From contig JACDFO010000041.1 in the NCBI GenBank assembly GCA_013815785.1, positions 1 to 6,561 of the forward strand: a stretch of 6,561 nt of DNA. Direction: 5' to 3'. The stretch's first letter is position 1; every line of letters begins with the position of its first letter. Origin of the DNA: Candidatus Saccharimonadota bacterium. Lineage in GTDB: Bacteria; Patescibacteriota; Saccharimonadia; Saccharimonadales; JACDFO01. The position numbers were made by a program, and so were the translations under genes. Below the pieces are notes generated by a model. It had not been told where the DNA came from, made no database searches, and was given only the letters and a program-made list of their open reading frames with translations. Positions 1 to 5,193 of the stretch are shown here, piece after piece.

Positions 1-28
1 TGACAAATACGTCTAAATAATGTATTAT
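1..28 (+). promoter_or_regulatory. sigma70-type promoter of tRNA-Trp (cut by window edge)
   Basis: TGACA at 1-5 looks like the last five bases of a TTGACA -35 box whose first T lies outside the window. It is followed by a 17-bp spacer (6-22) and TATTAT at 23-28, a 5/6 match to the -10 consensus. The predicted start, about 7 nt after the -10, is near 35, giving a 15-nt leader before the tRNA at 50. Spacing and hexamers fit well; only the missing first base is uncertain. Confidence 0.7.
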
Positions 29-49
29 TGCCCCTGTTGAATGACGTAA

Positions 50-125
50 AGGGGTATAGCTCAGTTGGTAGAGCACCGGTCTCCAAAACCGGGTGTCGTA
101 GGTTCGAGTCCTGCTACCCCTGCCA
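50..125 (+). tRNA. trnW: tRNA-Trp (anticodon CCA)
   Basis: This 76-nt gene folds as a complete cloverleaf. The 7-bp acceptor stem is 50-56 with 115-121. The D stem is GCTC 59-62 with GAGC 71-74. The anticodon stem is CCGGT 76-80 with ACCGG 88-92, and the loop CTCCAAA (81-87) carries anticodon CCA at 83-85. The T stem is 98-102 with 110-114, including one T-G wobble, and encloses the loop TTCGAGT. The discriminator base is G122, as usual for bacterial tRNA-Trp, and CCA is encoded at 123-125. It decodes UGG during translation. With anticodon CCA and TGA used as a stop (for example at 2431-2433), nothing suggests UGA recoding. It has its own upstream promoter and a strong terminator beginning at its last base. 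Confidence 0.97.
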
Positions 126-158
126 GTAAAAGAGTCACCAGGTGACTCTTTTACTTTA
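125..158. terminator. bidirectional intrinsic terminator between tRNA-Trp and the anchored-protein gene
   Basis: Positions 125-139 and 141-155 are perfect 15-nt inverted repeats around a single A140. In RNA the innermost pairs open to form the loop. The outer part of each arm is A-rich then T-rich, so either strand ends in a U-rich tail: CTTTTACTTTA on plus and CTTTTACT on minus. It can terminate the plus-strand tRNA transcript and the minus-strand gene whose stop codon is at 171-173, 15 nt from the hairpin. Confidence 0.88.
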
Positions 159-170
159 TAGTTACTAAAA

Positions 171-776
171 CTAAAGATTAGCTGATTGGGCAATCGCTGT
201 AAGTGCAGCTAATGCAGTGGCATCGTCGAAAGTGACAGCGTCTTTCGGTTGGCTAATAGCAAAAATATATACCTTAGTACCTTTAATTGCTGTTATCGTA
301 AACTCTTTTGAGTTTGTAGCAACAGAATCATTCGATTCGTAAACCGCTTTGTCGCCAACACCACTTACAGGCTCCCCAGAAGTAGCAGTAAAGCTAGATA
401 TCTGATCAAAAGATTCTTGTGAGTAGACGGCTAAGTCAGTGTAAAAACTATTAGTGACATCTCCACCCTCAGCAAAGGGGTAAACGCATGTTTGACCTTT
501 ATCGCCGTCTCCAAGGCCCGTAACGCCGGTATCATTTGGACCAGACAAATTTACTGCAGCTTCACCAAGCGCTACCTTTGCTGCATCTTTATCGATAATC
601 TTACAAAGACCTAGGTCTTCCTCTGAGGAATCGGAAGGAGCAGTGCTCGTGCTATCTGAGGTTGGATTGCTAGAATTAGGCGCTTTATCATCCTTGCCAC
701 CAAATACAAGCGCACCTCCTGCAATCAAGACTATAGCTACAATCCCTGCGATTACTGTTATCTTACCTTTGTTCAT
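171..776 (-). CDS. small membrane-anchored extracytoplasmic protein, function unknown
   Basis: The 201-residue product is not recognised as a named protein. Residues 1-6 are basic (MNKGKI), and residues 7-26 form one hydrophobic segment with no clear signal-peptidase site or lipobox, so it is probably a signal anchor with the C-terminus outside. Residues 28-53 are a Ser/Thr/Pro/Asp-rich linker typical of a surface spacer. The remaining ~148 residues form a compact soluble domain with two cysteines, C58 and C97, which could form a disulfide. The layout C-x-I-I-x-x-x-x-A-x-x-x-L-G, then a second Cys, then V-S-G-V-G-D-K-A-V-Y, then K-G-x-x-V-Y resembles actinobacterial secreted lipoproteins of the DUF3558 type; this is resemblance by eye only. 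The start is supported by an AAGGGGG Shine-Dalgarno (787-781) a few bases before the ATG. It is monocistronic, transcribed towards the tRNA and stopped by the shared hairpin. Confidence 0.85.
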   Translation of the reverse strand: MNKGKITVIAGIVAIVLIAGGALVFGGKDDKAPNSSNPTSDSTSTAPSDSSEEDLGLCKIIDKDAAKVALGEAAVNLSGPNDTGVTGLGDGDKGQTCVYPFAEGGDVTNSFYTDLAVYSQESFDQISSFTATSGEPVSGVGDKAVYESNDSVATNSKEFTITAIKGTKVYIFAISQPKDAVTFDDATALAALTAIAQSANL

Positions 777-792
777 GTTTTCCCCCTTAAGA

Positions 793-820
793 ATTAATAC
801 ATATCGATAGAGTACAGCAA
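793..820 (-). promoter_or_regulatory. weak candidate promoter for the anchored-protein gene
   Basis: On the minus strand, TTGCTG (820-815), a 16-bp spacer and ATTAAT (798-793) preceded by TGT make a possible extended -10 promoter. The predicted start near 786 would fall inside the Shine-Dalgarno, which argues against it. A promoter further upstream in 800-1000 is possible, but no better pair was found. Confidence 0.25.
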
Positions 821-969
821 CTCTTTCTTCTCATCAATTATGGATAATCAAGGGTATGTAAATGGATACTGTATGGTACTAGCAAAGTGAGCAATGTACC
901 GAGCATACAAATCAAGTCTGGTCGGAGCCGAGACACAAACAATTAGAATCATATCCTTTACATGAACAT

Positions 970-996
970 TTGAAATTTACCTCTGTTTGTTATACT
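970..996 (+). promoter_or_regulatory. extended -10 promoter of the kinase gene, probably giving a leaderless mRNA
   Basis: TATACT at 991-996 (5/6 to consensus) is directly preceded by TGT (988-990), an extended -10 element. TTGAAA at 970-975 could be a -35 box, but the 15-bp spacer is short. The expected transcription start is about 1003-1006, and the ATG is at 1007. No Shine-Dalgarno is visible, so the transcript would have 0-4 leader bases. Confidence 0.65.
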
Positions 997-1006
997 GTAG
1001 ATACCA

Positions 1007-1672
1007 ATGAACTCTAAGCTTTCTCTCACAAAACCCACTTTTATCATGCTCTACGGTTTCCCTGGGTCAGGTAAAACATATTTTGCCCGTCAGTTATGCG
1101 AGCAGCTTCATGCGGCTCATGTGCAAGGCAATCGCATTCGACATGAACTATTCGAAGAGCCTCGATTTGACCGTCAAGAAAACGAAATTGTAAGTCATCT
1201 GATGAACTATATGACCGAAGAGTTTTTAAATGCCGGTATGAGCGTTGTCTTTGATATGAACGCTTCAAGAATTAGCGAGCGCCGTGCCTTGCGAGATATG
1301 GCACGAAAAGCCAAAGTACACCCGGTGTTAGTTTGGTTTCAAATCGATACTGAAAGTGCATTCGCTCGAGTCGCTACACGTGATCGACGTAAAACAGACG
1401 ACAAATACGCAAGTCCATTAGACCGCAGCACTTTCGACTCCACCATTAGCCATATGCAAAATCCTGCAGTCACAGAAGATTATATCGTTATCAGTGGTAA
1501 ACACACCTTTCATACTCAGCGCAGCGCAGTGTTTAAAAAGTTATACGACATCGGTCTGCTCAGCACTGACTCCAGCAAGGCAAACGTTGCTATGCCTGGT
1601 CTTGTAAATTTAGTCCCTACACCAAATATGGGCAGAGTCGACAATACTCGTCGTAATATTATTATCCGATAA
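1007..1672 (+). CDS. P-loop (AAA_33-like) predicted kinase
   Basis: The 221-residue cytoplasmic protein has a clear Walker A motif, GFPGSGKT, at residues 17-24. A Walker B-like strand (VVFDMNAS, 80-87) and an Arg-rich lid (R121, R125, R127, R128, then KTDDKY 129-134) follow. This is the layout of the COG0645/AAA_33 group of small kinases related to polynucleotide kinase, zeta toxins and chloramphenicol phosphotransferase, which move the ATP gamma-phosphate to a small molecule, nucleic acid or sugar. The substrate cannot be read from sequence. The segment after the P-loop reads VQGNRIRHELF (39-49). Relatives usually have Asp where N42 stands (the general base in T4 PNK is D35 of that motif), so catalysis may be altered or lost. 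R45 is kept. The last ~35 residues are a Pro/Asn/Arg-containing tail outside the core fold. The start lacks a Shine-Dalgarno but sits just after a strong -10. It overlaps the next gene by one base. Confidence 0.85.
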   Translation: MNSKLSLTKPTFIMLYGFPGSGKTYFARQLCEQLHAAHVQGNRIRHELFEEPRFDRQENEIVSHLMNYMTEEFLNAGMSVVFDMNASRISERRALRDMARKAKVHPVLVWFQIDTESAFARVATRDRRKTDDKYASPLDRSTFDSTISHMQNPAVTEDYIVISGKHTFHTQRSAVFKKLYDIGLLSTDSSKANVAMPGLVNLVPTPNMGRVDNTRRNIIIR

Positions 1673-2433
1673 TGCCTGCTAAGTTTGTAGAAATTGAAGG
1701 CATCGGCGTCGTTGCTTTGTACAAGCGTAAGGGCGTCAATGGAGTGCGCATGAGCATCACGCATGATGGCACGATACGAATCAGCCTGCCTTCGTGGGCA
1801 CCATATCGTCTTGGAGTGGAATTTGCCCGAAACAAAGCCAGCTGGATTGTAGAACAACGTAAACCGACCCGTTTTGTACAGCATGGGGATAGGGTGGGCA
1901 AGGCTCATCGTTTTATATTTGAGCTTAAAGCAAGCCAGGCACGTCCTACGTCTCGTATTCATGGAACTGATATCAAAGTTACCTTTGCCCCGATGTTTTC
2001 TGCTGAAGATAAAGACGTACAAGCTGTTGCTGAAAAAGCAGCTATCAGAGCACTCAAGAAAGAAGCCAGACAATTACTACCTCAACGACTAGCCACACTA
2101 GCCAAGCAACAAGGCTTTACGTATAACTCGGTAGCCGTGAAGCGATTAAAAAGCCGATGGGGTAGTTGCAACGAAAGGAAAGACATAGTTTTGAATTGTT
2201 TTTTAATGCAGCTGCCTTGGTATTTAATCGATTACGTATTACTCCACGAGCTTGTACATACCAAAGTACTAAGGCACGGTGAACCTTTTTGGAATGAGCT
2301 TTCCCTACACATCAAAGACTTAAAGGCCGTTCGCAAAGAAATGAAGTCGTTTCAACCAACACTCATGACCGTTGAAAGCCCTATACTGCATGAAGATGAA
2401 GTAGTGAAACGCCCTGTAGTGATCGAAGATTGA
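1672..2433 (+). CDS. YgjP-like (DUF45/COG1451) metal-dependent hydrolase
   Basis: The 253-residue protein has the YgjP-like zinc metallopeptidase fold. Its signature is RWGSC (162-166), then an N-x-x-L-x-x-x-P stretch (175-182), DYVLLHELVH (187-196) with zinc-binding HELVH at 192-196, a third ligand H202, and FW at 206-207. E193 is the expected catalytic Glu, and all expected residues are present. The N-terminal ~110 residues are a beta-rich region normal for the family, while the last ~25 residues are acidic and variable. E. coli YgjP has been described as a UTP pyrophosphatase. Whether this protein is a peptidase or a nucleotide hydrolase is unknown. No TM segment or signal peptide is seen, so it is cytosolic. 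There is no Shine-Dalgarno; its ATG overlaps the kinase stop as TAATG, so it is probably translated by coupling from the kinase mRNA. The two are very likely one operon. Confidence 0.88.
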   Translation: MPAKFVEIEGIGVVALYKRKGVNGVRMSITHDGTIRISLPSWAPYRLGVEFARNKASWIVEQRKPTRFVQHGDRVGKAHRFIFELKASQARPTSRIHGTDIKVTFAPMFSAEDKDVQAVAEKAAIRALKKEARQLLPQRLATLAKQQGFTYNSVAVKRLKSRWGSCNERKDIVLNCFLMQLPWYLIDYVLLHELVHTKVLRHGEPFWNELSLHIKDLKAVRKEMKSFQPTLMTVESPILHEDEVVKRPVVIED

Positions 2434-2441
2434 TTATGCTT

Positions 2442-2459
2442 ATGCCATAATATGGGCAT
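2442..2459 (+). promoter_or_regulatory. extended -10 promoter and overlapping inverted repeat at the histidine kinase start
   Basis: CATAAT (2446-2451, 5/6 to the -10 consensus) is preceded by TGC (2443-2445), an extended -10. No good -35 box is visible 17 bp upstream. The expected start is near 2458, which is the second in-frame ATG of the histidine kinase, so the mRNA may be leaderless. The -10 lies within an inverted repeat: CCATA (2445-2449), A, TATGG (2451-2455), which extends to ATGCCATA and TATGG(G)CAT with one extra G. Such symmetry over a -10 could be an operator. Confidence 0.5.
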
Positions 2460-3594
2460 GAGTAAAAAAGAAACGGCCGTTCGCGCTGCCAAAAAAATTG
2501 CACACACCGTGCATCGTTCAGATGCTAGCTTAGAACGAGAACGTCTAACCAGTCTTATAAACAGTATGGCTGATGGTGTGTTGGCAATCGACGAAACTGG
2601 TAAAATAGTCATTTCCAACGGCGCCGCTTTGAATATTTTAGATATTAACAGTACCTTAAGTGGCCGTTCTTTGAATAAAGTGCTAAAACTAGTTGATAAG
2701 AATAACCAGGCCGTAGACTTAAGCGACTTGATCTACAAAACCAAAACGCAGTTTTCTTCCCGAGATTGGCGGTTAAGTTATCAAGATGGCAGCACTGCCA
2801 ACCTATACGTCAGTCTTGCGCCAGTACGCCTTGGTTACGGTCAAGAAGGCATGAAAGGCTACGTACTCCTCTTGCGCGACATAACACGTGAAAAATCATT
2901 AGAAGAAGAGCGCGATGAGTTTATAAGCGTTGTCAGTCATGAACTCAGAACACCAATTGCCATATCTGAAGGAAATATCGGCAACGCGGAATTTATCTTT
3001 GAAAAATCAGGTATTACTAATCCAGGTATCAAAGAGGCGTTGAAACAGGCGCATGAGCAAATAAACTTTCTTTCAGGCATGATTAATGACCTGGCTACGC
3101 TTTCGCGGGCAGAACGCGGTGTATTACAGGTTGAGCCAGAGTCCATTAACGTGCACGCCCTCCTACTTGACCTACAATCGCTTTATACTCCGGATGCCAA
3201 TAAAAAGGGTTTAGAAATCAAAGTCGATCTGGATCCAGAGCTCGAGATTCTACAAACCAGCAAATTGTACGCTCGCGAAATCCTGCAAAACTTCATCACG
3301 AATGCTATTAAGTACACAGAAAAGGGTCATATAACTGTAGGGGCAAAATCAGTAAAAGACGGTGTGAGGTTCACGGTAACGGACACTGGTATCGGTATCA
3401 GCAAAGCCGATCAGGAAAAAGTTTTTGATAAATTCTTTAGAAGCGAAGATTATCGAACCCGCCAGAATAATGGCACAGGACTCGGCCTGTATGTCACTAT
3501 GAAGTTGGCTCGGTTAATTCATGCTCAAATTAGCTTAGACAGCGAGTTAAACAAAGGTTCAACTTTCAACATTCTGATTCCAAATCTTCAATAA
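2452..3594 (+). CDS. soluble PAS-domain sensor histidine kinase
   Basis: This 380-residue protein is a complete HisKA/HATPase_c kinase. Residues 1-30 are basic and probably helical. A PAS domain covers about 31-145 (SMADGVLAIDETGKIV near 38-53; the end is the typical LLLRDITREK, 139-148). The HisKA dimerisation domain follows, with phospho-acceptor H163 in SHELRTP (162-168). The ATP-binding domain has the N box (N280, N284 in LQNFITNAIKYT), G1 DTGIGIS (311-317), F box VFDKFF (324-329) and G2 GTGLGLY (341-347). All catalytic motifs are intact. There is no TM segment, so it senses a cytosolic signal or partner through PAS. No response regulator is encoded in the window, making it an orphan here. 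ATG 2458 (MSKKE) is as good a start as 2452 and better fits the promoter. It lies 18 nt after the hydrolase gene and may also receive read-through. Confidence 0.93.
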   Translation: MGMSKKETAVRAAKKIAHTVHRSDASLERERLTSLINSMADGVLAIDETGKIVISNGAALNILDINSTLSGRSLNKVLKLVDKNNQAVDLSDLIYKTKTQFSSRDWRLSYQDGSTANLYVSLAPVRLGYGQEGMKGYVLLLRDITREKSLEEERDEFISVVSHELRTPIAISEGNIGNAEFIFEKSGITNPGIKEALKQAHEQINFLSGMINDLATLSRAERGVLQVEPESINVHALLLDLQSLYTPDANKKGLEIKVDLDPELEILQTSKLYAREILQNFITNAIKYTEKGHITVGAKSVKDGVRFTVTDTGIGISKADQEKVFDKFFRSEDYRTRQNNGTGLGLYVTMKLARLIHAQISLDSELNKGSTFNILIPNLQ

Positions 3595-3598
3595 TTTT

Positions 3599-5074
3599 TT
3601 AGGTCATATCGGGCAGTTTAGGAACGACGTGCATGACTGGGATGCATACGTTACGATCTTTCCATTCAACAATCCCGAACTCATACTTTAGCATCGATGT
3701 GTAACCGACAGCTATTTCGGCGAGTGCTGCTAATGGTAGGGTAAAGATTGCTATGGACACGTTTGCCGGATCGCTGACTTTCATAATTAATACATGCGTA
3801 GATGTTAATAATATACAAGAAATCCCCGTTATTAGCATCAAGATAGTATTCAGTGTAAGCAGCCCGTAAAGAAATACCCCAAATGGGCTTATTAAAAATA
3901 CACATGAGAAGATTGTTAGCAGAAATGCCATCTCCGGACGCCTTCTAATTTGGGGGTAATTCGTTCTGACAGCGGTGGCCCATTGTTCAGAAAAAGGTTT
4001 GGTAGTCTGGACGTCAAGCTCCTCATCGGCCCTGATAAAACTATAGTCATCTGTCTTAATAAAGTGTCTGGCAAAATAGCCTTCAGGTATGATTGCGTGA
4101 GACTGCGCGCTAAAACCTCCGTTTTTTATTAACTTCCTGCGATTAATTAGCCAGCAAGTACTCAAAACAGCCGGTCGTTTTAGTAAACGCCTCGGAGGAA
4201 CCAACTCCCACCAGTAACGCATAGGCTGGATAAAAGCTTCACGAATCCTTGAATAGAAACGCAAAGGCATGACACTGATCATCTCTTTGTCTCGGTTCAG
4301 CATGGTCGTTACAAGTGCTTTAATCGCATGAGAGCCTAGACGTACATCTACACCACAAAATAGCAGTAACTCACCCGTAGCTTCACGGGTTAATTTGTCA
4401 TATGCTTGGTTTTTGGCAAGCCATTTGTCAGCTGGCGGCTCGCCTTGCACAAAACGTACACCAGCCTGCGCAAAGCTCTTGATGGTTAGGGCGGTCTTAT
4501 CTTGAGAACAATCATCAAGAACCAGTATTTCTAGCTTTGGATAATCGTTGGCAAGAATGGAACGCAGACACTGCTCAAGTGCGTCTGTTTCGTTCCTAGC
4601 TGGGATACAGACACTGACTGTGGGTAGTTCTTTGTCGCTGTAATGTTTTGTATTGGTAATATGACGAGTCTTGTAGACGTGCAGCAAAGCCATTCCAAAC
4701 ATAATGACGGCAACAGCGAGCATTATGGCTGGCAAATAAGACCACAGCATCCTGAGCGCTGATGAAACCGCCAAAAATCCGACTATATGAAGCAGCATGA
4801 CCGACACGGTGGTACGTAGAGTAGCTTGTTTCAAATATGCCGGGTGCATTCTGTTTTTGATAACCCGAACGACATTAAGAAGCCGAAAAGGCAGCAAAAG
4901 CAAAACGACTATGGCAAACCACGGACCAAACCAACTGAATTCGATGACAGTCGCGCAAATAATCAGCAACATCAAAAAACTAGCCATCAATTTCTTTAGA
5001 CGTCCACTGGTCGAAGTATTTAAAATTGCGACTTCCACCAGGAAACTAAGTAGCCAAATCATACCTAACATCAT
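3599..5074 (-). CDS. membrane-bound family 2 glycosyltransferase
   Basis: The 491-residue integral membrane protein has about five hydrophobic segments (roughly 3-18, 31-46, 50-66, 88-105, 110-133), then a cytosolic GT-A domain (about 152-370), then about three more segments (roughly 382-402, 405-430, 437-460). The GT2 nucleotide-sugar fold is marked by VSVCIPARNE (153-162), CLRSILANDYP (169-179) and VLDDCSQDKT (185-194). Proteins of this build transfer sugars to lipids or polymers at the membrane for envelope glycans; donor and acceptor are unknown. The motif that should read D-x-D is G241-V-D243, and the later ED motif is E331-G332, so metal binding or catalysis may be unusual. The first ATG (5074) directly abuts a GAGGT (5079-5075). 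ATG 5071 has 3-nt spacing and ATG 5062 is also in frame, so the exact start is open. It is divergent from secE and convergent with the histidine kinase. Confidence 0.9.
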   Translation of the reverse strand: MMLGMIWLLSFLVEVAILNTSTSGRLKKLMASFLMLLIICATVIEFSWFGPWFAIVVLLLLPFRLLNVVRVIKNRMHPAYLKQATLRTTVSVMLLHIVGFLAVSSALRMLWSYLPAIMLAVAVIMFGMALLHVYKTRHITNTKHYSDKELPTVSVCIPARNETDALEQCLRSILANDYPKLEILVLDDCSQDKTALTIKSFAQAGVRFVQGEPPADKWLAKNQAYDKLTREATGELLLFCGVDVRLGSHAIKALVTTMLNRDKEMISVMPLRFYSRIREAFIQPMRYWWELVPPRRLLKRPAVLSTCWLINRRKLIKNGGFSAQSHAIIPEGYFARHFIKTDDYSFIRADEELDVQTTKPFSEQWATAVRTNYPQIRRRPEMAFLLTIFSCVFLISPFGVFLYGLLTLNTILMLITGISCILLTSTHVLIMKVSDPANVSIAIFTLPLAALAEIAVGYTSMLKYEFGIVEWKDRNVCIPVMHVVPKLPDMT

Positions 5075-5089
5075 ACCTCAGCTCACGCC

Positions 5090-5095
5090 ATTCTA
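5090..5095 (-). promoter_or_regulatory. candidate -10 of the glycosyltransferase gene
   Basis: TAGAAT on the minus strand (5095-5090) is a 5/6 match to the -10 consensus and would start transcription near 5083, about 9 nt before the first ATG. No convincing -35 is seen. The region upstream carries a tandem TTGCTAC repeat (5104-5117 on plus) shared with the secE promoter area. Confidence 0.35.
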
Positions 5096-5103
5096 GTTAT
5101 TGC

Positions 5104-5132
5104 TTGCTACTTGCTACTAATTCATGTATATT
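5104..5132 (+). promoter_or_regulatory. candidate promoter of secE-nusG
   Basis: TTGCTA (5104-5109), a 17-bp spacer and TATATT (5127-5132) form a good sigma70-type promoter with a start near 5139. It overlaps a second possibility: a perfect TTGACA (5131-5136) with only a weak -10 (TATGTA, 5153-5158, 16-bp spacer), which would start near 5165. If the first is used, the transcript begins with the hairpin at 5144-5163; if the second is used, the hairpin is upstream of or at the start site. Confidence 0.55.
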
Positions 5133-5143
5133 GACATTCGAAC

Positions 5144-5172
5144 GAACCTATATATGTAGGTTCTTTTTATTT
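5144..5172 (+). terminator. terminator-like hairpin in the secE leader (possible attenuator)
   Basis: GAACCTA (5144-5150) and TAGGTTC (5157-5163) form a perfect 7-bp stem over a TATATG loop, followed at once by TTTTTATTT (5164-5172), the form of an intrinsic terminator. No plus-strand gene ends upstream, since the neighbour is transcribed the other way. If real, it therefore acts on the secE leader itself or on transcription arriving from far upstream. The stem is short and AT-rich, so strength is uncertain. Confidence 0.5.
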
Positions 5173-5193
5173 GGCAGAGTAATGGAGGCACGT

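Noticed and set aside
916..934. Small hairpin (GTCTGG with CC-g-AGAC), read on the minus strand as a tRNA 3'-end-like GGCTCCGACCA.
   Set aside because: There is no T-loop or T-stem at the needed distance and no cloverleaf. The stem is bulged and has no T-tract, so it is neither a tRNA remnant nor a terminator.
866..999. ATACTGTA occurs at 866-873 (as the palindrome ATACTGTAT) and again at 992-999 over the kinase -10.
   Set aside because: One shared 8-mer in a 230-bp AT-rich region is expected by chance fairly often, and there is no third copy or regular spacing.
1516..2073. Minus-strand open frame of 185 codons across the kinase/hydrolase junction.
   Set aside because: It is antisense to two well-supported genes, its product is not family-like, and no ribosome site was seen.
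2431..2433. Possible alternative genetic code (TGA as Gly or Trp, as in some CPR groups).
   Set aside because: TGA ends the hydrolase at the expected length, Trp codons are TGG throughout, and the tRNA-Trp anticodon is CCA.
5104..5193. Extension of secE back to TTG 5104.
   Set aside because: This part holds the promoter and hairpin signals and has no ribosome site, whereas ATG 5194 has GGAGG at 5-nt spacing.
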